DNA from: CAYOSF01 sp964406605
GTDB lineage: Bacteria; Chloroflexota; Dehalococcoidia; DSTF01; RBG-16-68-14
Direction of reading: 5' to 3'
NCBI GenBank assembly: GCA_964406605.1
Contig: CAYOSF010000012.1
Location: 62,001-126,000 of the forward strand
DNA length: 64,000 nucleotides
A program made the translations under genes and the position numbers. The notes beneath the pieces were generated by a model that made no database searches, was not told the DNA's origin, and saw only the letters and a program-made list of their open reading frames with translations. Each line of letters begins with the position of its first letter. Position 1 is the stretch's first letter. Below, piece by piece: positions 26,244-33,911 of this stretch.

Positions 26244-27590
26244 TCAGCTCGCCGATCTTGCCGCCGCCTGCGCGGCGGTCCAGCCGGCTATGCCGGTCAG
26301 AATAACGATCACGAGCCCCAGCACCACCTCCACTCCAAAGACCTCCGCCAGCAGGCCGGCCAGAAGGATCGGCGGGATCGACGCCAGATTGGTCAGAACG
26401 TGCTGGGCGGCGAAGATACGGCCCTGAAACTCAACGGGCATCCGCTCATTCACCAGCGCACGGCTAGCCACACCAACCACGGAGAACGAGAAAGCGGCGG
26501 ACGTCGAGAATACGATCGTCACCAGGATACGGGCTGTCGTGGCGCCGAAGGGGCCGGGATCGAAGAGCGCGAGGGGATTGAGTCCCTCCAGCATTTCCGC
26601 CAGCGGCTTCACCAGCATCAGCCCAACGAAGGAAGCTACCAGCAGGCCGAAGCCCGCGCCGACCAACCAGGGCTTTGGCAGGCGTCGCTCCAGCCACTGG
26701 ACCAGGCGCAGACCGGCCAGGATGCCGAGAGCGGCGGGCAAGAACACGAAGATGGCGTTCCGCACCGGGATATCCAGCACGTCCTGCATGAAACGAGGCA
26801 TGAGCGTGACCGCCACGAGCGACGCGGTGCTGGCCAGCACCACGATGATGACGCCCATGTACGCCCCCAGGTCGCGGTTCAGCTTCTCCCACGCCTGAGC
26901 GAACTGCTTTCGCACTTCCCGCACTGCATCTATCGTGCTGTCGATGTCGACCTGACGAGACCCGAGGTGGCGAATCACCAGGAAGAACGCCCCCGCGACG
27001 CCGAAGAGCACGGCAGCAACGAGGAACAGAGGCTTGGCGCCAATAGTATTGAGGAAGAAGGGCGGCAACACGGCGAAGCCGACGACCTGGCTGACCAGTC
27101 CCCCCAGGTTGTTCGTCGAGTTGGCCATCGTAAGCTGGTCGTGCCGCACCAACTGCGGCAGCGCGGCCGCCTCAGCCGGGGCCGCAAACTGGGATGTGAC
27201 GGCGATGAGAAGGGCGATGCCGTAGACCGTCCAGATGTCCGCGTCCGCCATCACCAGGACGACCATCAGCCACAGGCGGCCAAAGTTGAGAACGCCGAGC
27301 AACAGGTTCTTTGGCAGCCGGTCGACCAGTACGCCGGAGATCGTGCCAAGTGTGGCGGTCGGGAGCAGGTAGGCGGTGACGAAGAGGGCGCTCTTGATGC
27401 TGGTGCCGCTGCCGTCGCCCACGGCCAGGACAAGCAAGGTGTAGAGGGTGGCATTCAGTGCAGTGTGAGAGAATAGCCTGCCCAGCCAGAGGCGTCGGTA
27501 GCCGTCCTCCTGGAAGATGATGGTTCCGCCCGTGAGCGCCTCCCACCGCCAACGCCGCACGCGCGTCTCGGCCACGTTGCCGGTCGTCAT
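26244..27590 (-). CDS. MFS exporter (MFS_3/EntS-like), first of a tandem pair
   Basis: 448 residues, 12 predicted helices, same family as its downstream neighbour but clearly diverged. It shows the helix 1 segment YRRLWLGRLFSHTALNATLY and the loop motif GVLVDRLPKN. A 26-residue hydrophilic segment (SRQVDIDSTIDAVREVRKQF) forms the cytoplasmic middle loop. The ATG at 27590 overlaps the DUF951 stop by 4 bp (ATGA), so translation is coupled. The longer frame upstream is a shadow. Confidence 0.85.
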   Translation of the reverse strand: MTTGNVAETRVRRWRWEALTGGTIIFQEDGYRRLWLGRLFSHTALNATLYTLLVLAVGDGSGTSIKSALFVTAYLLPTATLGTISGVLVDRLPKNLLLGVLNFGRLWLMVVLVMADADIWTVYGIALLIAVTSQFAAPAEAAALPQLVRHDQLTMANSTNNLGGLVSQVVGFAVLPPFFLNTIGAKPLFLVAAVLFGVAGAFFLVIRHLGSRQVDIDSTIDAVREVRKQFAQAWEKLNRDLGAYMGVIIVVLASTASLVAVTLMPRFMQDVLDIPVRNAIFVFLPAALGILAGLRLVQWLERRLPKPWLVGAGFGLLVASFVGLMLVKPLAEMLEGLNPLALFDPGPFGATTARILVTIVFSTSAAFSFSVVGVASRALVNERMPVEFQGRIFAAQHVLTNLASIPPILLAGLLAEVFGVEVVLGLVIVILTGIAGWTAAQAAARSAS

Positions 27591-27832
27591 GCGCCCAGCT
27601 CGTCTTGCCGGAAGATGAGGCGTTCCTTGTCCGGATCCAGGGGTTCGCCGCGGCAGACGAACGCTTTCAATCGCTTCTCCAGGACCCTCCGTGCAAGCAG
27701 GACCCGCCGGCCACAATCGCGGCAACGAAGGCCGATATCAGCGCCCAGGCGCACCACCTCCCACTCGAAGCCGCCGCACGGGTGGGGCTTGCGCAGGCGC
27801 ACCACGTCCCCCATACGGAACTCCTCGGGCAT
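27587..27832 (-). CDS. DUF951 family small protein
   Basis: 81 residues. MPEEFRMGDVVRLRKPHPCGG and the sequel with CRDCGRRVLLARRVLEKRLKAF match the DUF951 family, small SH3-like proteins with a KPHPCG motif and a C-x-x-C pair, suggesting a zinc-bound nucleic-acid-associated protein. Function unknown. It starts one base after the pyrF stop (TAACATG) and overlaps the next gene by 4 bp. Confidence 0.85.
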   Translation of the reverse strand: MPEEFRMGDVVRLRKPHPCGGFEWEVVRLGADIGLRCRDCGRRVLLARRVLEKRLKAFVCRGEPLDPDKERLIFRQDELGA

Positions 27833-27833
27833 G

Positions 27834-28652
27834 TTACTCCGCCTGGACCGCCAGCCGGTGCTCCTCAATGGCGTCGCGAAGCGCTTGCGCCTCGCGTCTA
27901 GCTCCACGGGCGAAGTCCTCGCCCTCTGAAGCGTAGAGGACGCCGCGGGAGGAGTTGATGATCATGCCGCCCCCGTTCGGGTCCAGACCCGCACGAACGG
28001 CCTCGGCCAGTGCCCCCTCCTGCGCCCCCACACCCGGCACCAAGAACGTCATCTCCGGACAAAGATCGCGCAGACGGGAAAGCTCTTCAGGATACGTGGC
28101 GCCTGCGACAAGACCGACGTTACCCCTGCTGTTCCACCGCTTCGCCAGCTCTGCCACAACCTGGTACAAGGGCCGCGGGCCACCGTTTGCGACGACTGGC
28201 AGATCCTGCAGGTCACGAGCGCCGGGGTTCGAGGTACGGCAGACAATGAAGACGCCGCGCTCGGCCCGTTCCACGAAAGGCGCCACCGCGTCGCCTCCAA
28301 GATAAGGATTAGCCGTGACAGCATCAAAGCCAAGCTCGTCGAACAGGGCGCGAGCGTAGGCACGTGCTGTGTGCCCGACATCGCCCCGTTTAGCGTCGGC
28401 GATCACTGGGATGTGGCTCGGGACCGCCCGAAGGACGGTACGCAAAACAGCGTAGCCCTCGTCACCCAGTTGTTCATAGAAGGCCAGATTGGGCTTGAAG
28501 GCACATACCAGGTCGCTCGTCGCTTCGATGATAGAGCAAAGGAACGTGCCGATGTCGCCTCCCGGTATGCGTTCGGGATCGGGATCCAGTCCTACACAGA
28601 GAAGGCTGCGATTTGCCCGCGCGGCGTCGGCCAGCTTGTCACGGAAGCTCAT
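27834..28652 (-). CDS. pyrF: Orotidine 5'-phosphate decarboxylase
   Basis: Last step of UMP synthesis. 272 residues of the longer type found in mycobacteria, Myxococcus and Chloroflexota rather than the 230-residue E. coli type. The catalytic Asp-Lys-x-x-Asp segment is IADAKRGDVGHT. Substrate-loop regions are CVGLDPD, KPNLAFYEQLG, NPYLGGDA and VPGVGAQEG. First gene of a transcript with the DUF951 gene and two exporters. No other pyrimidine genes are nearby. Confidence 0.95.
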   Translation of the reverse strand: MSFRDKLADAARANRSLLCVGLDPDPERIPGGDIGTFLCSIIEATSDLVCAFKPNLAFYEQLGDEGYAVLRTVLRAVPSHIPVIADAKRGDVGHTARAYARALFDELGFDAVTANPYLGGDAVAPFVERAERGVFIVCRTSNPGARDLQDLPVVANGGPRPLYQVVAELAKRWNSRGNVGLVAGATYPEELSRLRDLCPEMTFLVPGVGAQEGALAEAVRAGLDPNGGGMIINSSRGVLYASEGEDFARGARREAQALRDAIEEHRLAVQAE

Positions 28653-28867
28653 GGGGCATCAAGCCAGATTGCCTGATCGATGGTATCCCTGCCCCGGAAA
28701 CCCAGTCAAGGAACTCCAGCCGTTGCGCGCAGCACGGATGGCGGTCGCGAGGAGAACGGAATCTGCGTCGATGGCCTGGGGACTGATTGGCTGCCAAGGC
28801 CGGTCCTCCCGTGGCGTTGGCGCCGCAGGGCGACCCAACAAGGGGCGTCTCCGGATTCCTGGTAGCC
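28653..28867. other. Intergenic region between pyrF and the ferredoxin gene
   Basis: Part of a 341-bp divergent spacer. Apart from the ferredoxin promoter and palindrome at 28868-28915 I see no gene, RNA or repeat here. The pyrF promoter could not be placed with confidence. Confidence 0.4.
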
Positions 28868-28896
28868 TTGACTGCAACCAGACAGTGAGCTATAGT
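28868..28896 (+). promoter_or_regulatory. Strong promoter of the ferredoxin gene
   Basis: TTGACT (28868-28873), exactly 17 bp, TATAGT (28891-28896): 5 of 6 matches in both hexamers, among the best in the window. The predicted start near 28903 leaves a leader of about 90 bases. The -10 overlaps the palindrome at 28889-28915. Confidence 0.65.
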
Positions 28897-28915
28897 GAAT
28901 GTAATCACATATAGC
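28889..28915 (+). promoter_or_regulatory. CRP/FNR-like palindrome overlapping the ferredoxin promoter
   Basis: A 27-bp near-palindrome: GCTATA on the left, TATAGC on the right, and AGTGA (28894-28898) and TCACA (28905-28909) separated by ATGTAA. The inner part differs from the CRP consensus (TGTGA, 6 bp, TCACA) at one base. It covers the -10 and the transcription start, a position expected of a repressor site. The binding protein is not in the window. Confidence 0.5.
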
Positions 28916-28993
28916 GTTTATTGCGAGAGATACACATCATGTCGCGTACTGAGCCGCCGGGCCAGGCAGCTGCTCTTTAAGAGGAGTAGGATA

Positions 28994-29230
28994 ATGGCAT
29001 ACATCGTCAACATCGCCACCGAAACGTGCGAGGCAGAGGGCGACTGCGTGGACAACTGCCCCGTCGAAATCCTGTCGCTGGGCCCCAGGCCGGCCGACAT
29101 CCCGGCGCCTGACACTGCGGAGGATCCGGAAAAGGCGGCCTTCGTGAGCGGTGACGCCGCTGAGTGCACCGGTTGCATGGCCTGCGTGGAGGTATGCCCC
29201 TCGGAGTCCATCACCATCCAGGAGATCTAG
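28994..29230 (+). CDS. Dicluster ferredoxin with an altered first cluster motif
   Basis: 78 residues, a small electron carrier. The second motif is standard (C58-x2-C61-x2-C64-x3-C68-P). The first reads C12-x2-E15-x2-C18-x3-C22-P, with Glu where the second cysteine should be. In other ferredoxins, loss of that cysteine (Asp or another residue) gives a [3Fe-4S] or an acid-ligated [4Fe-4S] cluster, so a seven-iron type protein is likely. The ATG has AGGAG upstream; the longer frame beginning at 28895 would start inside the palindrome. It shares a CTAG with the end of the convergent RNase H gene. Confidence 0.92.
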   Translation: MAYIVNIATETCEAEGDCVDNCPVEILSLGPRPADIPAPDTAEDPEKAAFVSGDAAECTGCMACVEVCPSESITIQEI

Positions 29231-29622
29231 GCGCGCCGGTCTAGCGCCTCGTTCGCCAGTCGATCCGCCGTCTTATTCTGTCCTCGGGGGACGTGCCGCA
29301 CGTTCACCCGCTGGAAGCGGCTGCGCAACCCCAGCATCCGCTTGTGAAGGGGGATCAGCCGCGGGTTGCGAACCCGGTAGCGGCCGGAGAGCTGCCGCAC
29401 CACCAACTCCGAATCCATGCGCAGCTCGACCTCTTGAGCACCCAATCCCAGGGCAGCCTCCAACGCAGCGATGGCGCCCTGGTACTCCGCCTGATTGTTG
29501 GTGGCGCGGCCGAGGTAGTGGGAGGCACGATGGAGCTGTTCGCCCTCCTCGCTCAAGAGAACGATGCCGTAGGACGCCGGGCCGGGGTTGCCCCGTGAGG
29601 CACCGTCGGCGTAGGCGATCAC
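29227..29622 (-). CDS. Ribonuclease HI family protein
   Basis: 131 residues. The acidic active-site residues are all visible: D6 in YADGASRGNPGPASYG, E in TNNQAEYQGAI, D in LRMDSELVVRQL, and D in NKTADRLANEAL. It lacks the basic protrusion of E. coli RnhA, so it belongs to the short archaeal/Bacillus YpdQ-like type. It removes RNA from RNA-DNA hybrids. It converges with the ferredoxin gene, sharing CTAG as both stop codons. Confidence 0.92.
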   Translation of the reverse strand: MIAYADGASRGNPGPASYGIVLLSEEGEQLHRASHYLGRATNNQAEYQGAIAALEAALGLGAQEVELRMDSELVVRQLSGRYRVRNPRLIPLHKRMLGLRSRFQRVNVRHVPRGQNKTADRLANEALDRRA

Positions 29623-29698
29623 GAAACGGGCGGAAGACCGGCCGACATCGTGCAGAACGTTTGGCTCCCTTCAGGCGTCCCTCTCGCGGGGATCTACC

Positions 29699-31108
29699 TC
29701 AGGGACGCAGCAGGACCTGAATCCCCTCGTCCAGCACCACCACTCGATCCACCAACTCAGCTAGCAGCGATTGTTTCTCGGCGATGGGCAACGTGCCCCA
29801 CCCGTCCAGAAGTGTACCAAGCGCGCGCTGCCGACCGCGGGAGCGATCGCTGGCATCGGCCTGCTCCCGCACCCTCCGCTCGATCTGTTCGAGCTCTTCT
29901 TCCAACCTCAGCCGATCGGAGGCCGTGGCGACGCTCAGCTTTCTCATCTGCTCCTTGGTGATCCGTCCCTTTGCGGTCGCCGAGAGTTGCTCGTCTAGCC
30001 GGCGGTCGAACTGGCGCAGGCGGCCACGTAGACGGTTTGCCTTTTCCTGCCACTCCGCCATCACCAGCGCTTCGTTGCCGGCCCGTGGCAGCAGCGCATC
30101 ACCGTCCAGGTCAGCCAGAGCGGCCCGGACCTGCTCCTCCAGCGCCTCCGCTCGCTGTGTGTGATAGTCGCACATGCTCTGGTTGGTGCGCGACTCGCAC
30201 TGGTAATACCGGTAGGAGGCTCGACCCTCGCTGCCGCTGCGGCGTCTCCAGCTCTGGCGGCGGCTCACTCCGATCATCTTGTTGCCGCAGTGGCCGCACT
30301 GCACCAGACCGGCTAGGAGGAACGGTGACGGCCGTCGTTGAGCGTAGTTGTTTCGACGGGCATTCAGGCGATCCTGCACCGCCCGGAAGTCGTCCGCTGT
30401 CACAAGCGCGGGGTGGCTACCGGGCACTCGCACGCCGAAGCGGGAGTACGTGCCCAAGTAGACCCGGTTCCGCAGGATGTCGCGGATGCTGACCATGCTC
30501 CAGTTGCCGCCCCTTCGCGTGCGCAGCCCCTCCTCGTTGAGGCGCCGGGCGATAAGACGGATCCCCAGGCCTTCCTGCAAGTACAGGCGAAAGATATAGC
30601 GCACCACCACCGCCTCTTCCGGCACCAGCTCCAGGCGACGTCGAATCCCCACCTTGTAGCCGTACGGAGGCCGGCCCAGCACCTCTCCGCGGACGGCCTT
30701 GCGCCGCATGGCGGCGCGAACGCGTTCGGCCAGTTTGCCCCGATCCGACTGATCGCTCCAAGACCGGACCAGCTCCCCTATCGGATCGGACGGACCACTG
30801 AGAAACGCCACCTGGGCGCCCAGCCCCTCGAGCTGGAAGTAGCGCCGCATGGACTCGTGCAGATCGGCGCCGATTCCCTCCAGCGAGCGGGCGACGACCA
30901 AGACGAAACCCCTGTCCGGCCGACGCAGGTAGTCCACGAGCTGGCGAAAACCCCCGCGCCGCCCGTCACCATCCGCGGTCTCGACGAAGGTGACCGCTAC
31001 GTCGTAGCCGTGCCGGTCGCAGAATTCAAGAAACGCTCGGTTCTGGGACGAGAGGGACTCGCCCTTGGAGCCGGGCTTCGCCTCTCGGAAGTACCCGATG
31101 GCCTTCAT
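29699..31108 (-). CDS. Serine-recombinase-like protein without the catalytic serine
   Basis: 469 residues with the large serine recombinase layout: N-terminal resolvase-like domain (1-135), recombinase DNA-binding domain (PPYGYKVG...ILRNRVYLGTYSRFG), zinc ribbon (CGHCGNKM...CESRTNQSMC) and C-terminal coiled coil. The start reads MKAIGYFREAKPG. Aligned to gamma-delta resolvase (GYARVS), Tyr6 and Arg8 are kept but Ser10 is Ala10. The helix motif normally DRLxR reads ARSLEGIGAD. Serine-based strand exchange should not be possible. The gene is intact, sits one base after the zinc-ribbon gene, and has no mobile-element context, so a domesticated DNA-binding role is more likely than integration. 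Confidence 0.85.
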   Translation of the reverse strand: MKAIGYFREAKPGSKGESLSSQNRAFLEFCDRHGYDVAVTFVETADGDGRRGGFRQLVDYLRRPDRGFVLVVARSLEGIGADLHESMRRYFQLEGLGAQVAFLSGPSDPIGELVRSWSDQSDRGKLAERVRAAMRRKAVRGEVLGRPPYGYKVGIRRRLELVPEEAVVVRYIFRLYLQEGLGIRLIARRLNEEGLRTRRGGNWSMVSIRDILRNRVYLGTYSRFGVRVPGSHPALVTADDFRAVQDRLNARRNNYAQRRPSPFLLAGLVQCGHCGNKMIGVSRRQSWRRRSGSEGRASYRYYQCESRTNQSMCDYHTQRAEALEEQVRAALADLDGDALLPRAGNEALVMAEWQEKANRLRGRLRQFDRRLDEQLSATAKGRITKEQMRKLSVATASDRLRLEEELEQIERRVREQADASDRSRGRQRALGTLLDGWGTLPIAEKQSLLAELVDRVVVLDEGIQVLLRP

Positions 31109-31109
31109 C

Positions 31110-31847
31110 TCAGCTCACGTAAAGAATACGCTCGCAGCTACTGCACTGAACCAGGTCGCTGCCGCTGCGGGCGCGCTGCAGCAGGTTCATGGGCAGGGAG
31201 ATGCGGCACCCTTGACAGGCGCCCCCCTCAACCTTAGCCACGGGCCGGTGCTGGCGGATGTCAAACAGGTGGTCGTAGAGCTGGAGCAGGCGCGCGTCGA
31301 TGCGTGCGGCCTGCTCGGCGCGCTGCCCCTCCAGCAGAGCGATCTCACCCTCCAAGGCAGCCTGCCGGCCGCGCAGTTCCTCCTGCTCGGCCCCGGTCGT
31401 CTCCGTCAGCTCCTGAAGCTCTCGCTGGGCGGCATCGAGCGCCTGTTGGGCCTCCTCAAGCACCTCCATTGCTTCCAGCGCCCGGTCCTCCAGCTCGCTG
31501 CGCCGCCGCTTCAGGCTCTCAACATCCTGCTGGAGGTCCTCCAACTCCTTGGGGTTCTGCACGCTGCCCTGGTAGAGACGTTGTTCTATGGGCTGGATCT
31601 TGCGGCGCAGTTCGTCGGCTTCCCACTCTCGTTCCTTGAATCCCTTCTCGGCCGCGCGCAACCCGTCCCGCCGCTCGACCACCAAGTCCCTGGCATGCTC
31701 CAGCGCGTCCGGCTCACCGATACGAGCGAGTGCGTCGGCCAGGGCCGCGCGCTTCGCCTCCAAGGCCTGATCTAGTTCCTGCAGGGCATACAGCTCAGCA
31801 ACGGAGGTCACGGGTTCTCCCCGGAACAGGAGCGGACGGACGACCAT
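31110..31847 (-). CDS. Coiled-coil C4-type zinc-ribbon protein (CT398/DUF164-like)
   Basis: 245 residues: a long antiparallel coiled coil (about 25-195, Glu/Arg/Leu/Ala-rich) and a C-terminal zinc ribbon (CQGCRISLP, then CSSCERILYVS). This layout matches the zf-RING_7/CT398 family. Structures exist, and links to Nif3-like proteins and RNA polymerase-associated functions have been suggested, but the role is unsettled. Two starts are possible: ATG at 31847 (GGAGGGG very close) or GTG at 31808 (GGGGAG 6 bases upstream; TSVAELYALQELD looks like the family start). It is followed after one base by the recombinase-like gene. Confidence 0.85.
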   Translation of the reverse strand: MVVRPLLFRGEPVTSVAELYALQELDQALEAKRAALADALARIGEPDALEHARDLVVERRDGLRAAEKGFKEREWEADELRRKIQPIEQRLYQGSVQNPKELEDLQQDVESLKRRRSELEDRALEAMEVLEEAQQALDAAQRELQELTETTGAEQEELRGRQAALEGEIALLEGQRAEQAARIDARLLQLYDHLFDIRQHRPVAKVEGGACQGCRISLPMNLLQRARSGSDLVQCSSCERILYVS

Positions 31848-31863
31848 AGCCCCTCCGCGACAT

Positions 31864-31890
31864 CAGGAACGAGCAGATGATCCGTTCCTG
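31864..31890 (-). promoter_or_regulatory. Inverted repeat in the zinc-ribbon gene leader
   Basis: CAGGAACG and its complement CGTTCCTG, 8 bp perfect, with an 11-base loop. It lies inside the predicted leader, about 17-43 bases before the ATG at 31847. It could be an operator or an RNA hairpin. Confidence 0.4.
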
Positions 31891-31960
31891 CGGCCGCGCA
31901 AGCAAGAGGGCAGAAGCGGACCGGCAGGTGCTGTTACACCTCAGCCGACCTTCGTTGGGG

Positions 31961-31989
31961 ATTATAGGTTTCGGTATGCCGCGGCGCAA
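31961..31989 (-). promoter_or_regulatory. Promoter of the zinc-ribbon/recombinase-like pair
   Basis: A perfect TATAAT on the minus strand (31966-31961) with TTGCGC 17 bp upstream (31989-31984). The start would be near 31954, leaving a leader of about 105 bases with the 8-bp inverted repeat. Confidence 0.5.
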
Positions 31990-32084
31990 GGAAGCTATGT
32001 CAACCGAACCGCCGTGTCTCCCGAATTGCCGGCGCCATTGACGCAGTGCCGCCTCGGCTCCTATCCTGTAACTGAGGTGCCCAC

Positions 32085-32618
32085 GTGTCGGTCCGGTACA
32101 ACGTCTCGACGCTGCTGAAGGAACCCGTCGGCTCAACCCGCGAGCATGAGGTCGACGGCCACGTGCTCATCGATGATGCGGAGCCGCAATGGCACCGAAT
32201 CACCGGCCACACAACACTTCTGCGCACCAAGGACGCGGTGCTTGTGACGGCCCGGCTCAGAGGAATCCAGAGAGAGGGCTGCAGCCGCTGTCTGCGGGAC
32301 ATAGACGTCCCGGTGTCGCTTGAGATCGAGGAGGAGTTCTTCGCCGGCACGGATGGGAACGCAGGTGCGGCGCTGCCAGCTCCGGAAGACAAGGACGCGT
32401 TCCGTATCGACGCGCAGCACGTGCTGGACTTGGACGAAGCTGTGCGCCAGTCCTGGGCGACGGCACGCCCGATGCAGCCGCTCTGTCGCCCGGACTGTCG
32501 GGGCCTCTGTCCCCGCTGTGGGCAGGATCTAAACCAAGGAACGTGCTCCTGTCCACCGGATGAGGACGAGCGGTGGAACGCTCTGCGCGAGCTCGCGCGT
32601 GAGAAGGAAGGAAAGTAG
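32085..32618 (+). CDS. DUF177/YceD family protein
   Basis: 177 residues. The typical CSRCL pair and the C-terminal cysteine cluster (CRPDCRGLCPRCGQDLNQGTC) define the family, which nearly always precedes rpmF and in plants and E. coli affects 23S rRNA. A zinc site formed by these cysteines is likely. GTG start with GAGGTG 5 bases upstream. It is co-transcribed with rpmF, 4 bases downstream. Confidence 0.92.
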   Translation: MSVRYNVSTLLKEPVGSTREHEVDGHVLIDDAEPQWHRITGHTTLLRTKDAVLVTARLRGIQREGCSRCLRDIDVPVSLEIEEEFFAGTDGNAGAALPAPEDKDAFRIDAQHVLDLDEAVRQSWATARPMQPLCRPDCRGLCPRCGQDLNQGTCSCPPDEDERWNALRELAREKEGK

Positions 32619-32622
32619 GCCA

Positions 32623-32820
32623 ATGCCACCACTGCCCAAGAAGAAGACTCCAAAGTCTCGCCAGGGCAAGCGCCGCAGCCATCTGCACACCCGAGCCGTG
32701 TCGCTTACTGAATGCCCGCACTGCCACGAACCGCGACTGCCACACCGTGTCTGTCCCACCTGCGGCTACTACAAGGGCCGCGAAGCCGTAGTCGTCGGCA
32801 AGCCAGAGCTGCCTGAGTAG
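32623..32820 (+). CDS. rpmF: 50S ribosomal protein L32
   Basis: 65 residues: MPPLPKKKTPKSRQGKRRSH start and the zinc ribbon CPHCHEPRLPHRVCPTCGYYKGR, which is the complete four-cysteine form. Start chosen by AAGGAAAG upstream and family length; a longer in-frame start would overlap DUF177. It is followed 41 bp later by fabD. In many bacteria plsX and fabH lie in that gap, but not here. Confidence 0.96.
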   Translation: MPPLPKKKTPKSRQGKRRSHLHTRAVSLTECPHCHEPRLPHRVCPTCGYYKGREAVVVGKPELPE

Positions 32821-32844
32821 CATGCACCCTCGCATCGAGACACT

Positions 32845-32866
32845 GTCAAGGGACAGTATCCTTGAC
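32845..32866 (+). promoter_or_regulatory. Hairpin covering the fabD ribosome site and start codon
   Basis: GTCAAGG (32845-32851) and CCTTGAC (32860-32866) form a perfect 7-bp inverted repeat with an 8-base loop. The left arm and loop hold the AAGGGA ribosome site; the right arm holds the TTG start of fabD. A smaller alternative hairpin (CTGTC/GACAG around AAGG) shares the left arm. The arrangement could shut off translation initiation or be a protein-binding operator. Confidence 0.5.
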
Positions 32867-33809
32867 TGAGAACCGGGTTGCCTGGCTCTTTCCCGGCCAG
32901 GGGGCGCAGGAAGTGGGAATGGGTCGTGACCTGTTCGACGCTTCCGGCGCAGCCCGTCACGTCTTTGAAACGGCCGACAGCGTCCTCGGCTACCCAGTCA
33001 CCAAGCACTGCTTCGAGGGCCCGACCGAGGAGCTCCAAGAGACACTGAATGCCCAACCGGCGCTCTTCACCGCGAGTCTGGCCTGCCTCGAAGCCGCGCG
33101 AGATCTCGGCGGCCTGCCGGAGGGCCCGCCTGCCTTCGTCGCCGGTCACAGTCTGGGCGAGTACACGGCTCTCTGCGCAGCAGGAGCGCTCAGCCTGGAG
33201 GACGGCTTGCGACTGGTGCGGGAACGAGGCCGCCTGATGCAGCAGGCTTCCAAGAAGAACCCGGGCGCAATGGCCGCGCTCCTGGGGCTGGATGCGACGG
33301 CGGTCAGCGACATCTGCGACGCTGCGGGGGCCGAAGTCTGCAATCTGAACGCGCCCGGCCAGATCGTAATCGGCGGTGCGCCCGAGGCCGTGGAGGCAGC
33401 AATGGCGCTTGCGCTCGAGCGGGGCGCCCAACGCGGCGTGCGCCTCAAGGTCAGTGGCGCGTTCCACACGTCCTTCATGGCGGACGCCGCGGAAGGCATG
33501 GCGCGCGCCTTGGCGGGCACTCCTATGCGCGACCCTCAGGTACCCGTGATCGCCAATACGACGGCCCAACCTCTCATCACAGCCGACGCGCTCCATGAAG
33601 AGCTGGTTGAGCAGCTCGTTCGGCCGGTCCAGTGGCACCTGTCAGTGGAGCACCTGCGGTCGGAGGGTGTCCGAGGCGTCATCGAGTTCGGGCCGGGCCG
33701 GGTCTTGACGGGCCTGGTGCGCCGGATCGACCGCTCCCTGAGCATCCGGAATGTGTCAGACGTCGAGAGCGCCAGCACCCGGTCAACTCCTTCGCCACCG
33801 CCGTCTTGA
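32862..33809 (+). CDS. fabD: Malonyl CoA-acyl carrier protein transacylase
   Basis: Loads malonyl groups on ACP for fatty acid synthesis. 315 residues: FPGQGAQ oxyanion region, nucleophile Ser97 in GHSLGEY, GRLMQQA arginine segment, and the catalytic His in SGAFHTSFM. A Ser/Thr/Pro tail of about 25 residues is extra. TTG is the only start that keeps the conserved N-terminus. FabG and fabF are not adjacent. Confidence 0.95.
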   Translation: MTENRVAWLFPGQGAQEVGMGRDLFDASGAARHVFETADSVLGYPVTKHCFEGPTEELQETLNAQPALFTASLACLEAARDLGGLPEGPPAFVAGHSLGEYTALCAAGALSLEDGLRLVRERGRLMQQASKKNPGAMAALLGLDATAVSDICDAAGAEVCNLNAPGQIVIGGAPEAVEAAMALALERGAQRGVRLKVSGAFHTSFMADAAEGMARALAGTPMRDPQVPVIANTTAQPLITADALHEELVEQLVRPVQWHLSVEHLRSEGVRGVIEFGPGRVLTGLVRRIDRSLSIRNVSDVESASTRSTPSPPPS

Positions 33810-33911
33810 CCTGGGCCCCGGCTCACCGCATCATGAAGACACTATGTTCGCTCCTAGCGGTACGGTAGCCCGCGCAAGCGACGGAAGCGGCAAGAGGCCG
33901 GTGATCCGCTG

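Noticed and set aside
29699..31108. Prophage or integrative element around the recombinase-like gene
   Set aside because: Neighbours on both sides are housekeeping genes in operon contact, no repeats or att-like ends were seen, and the catalytic serine is absent.
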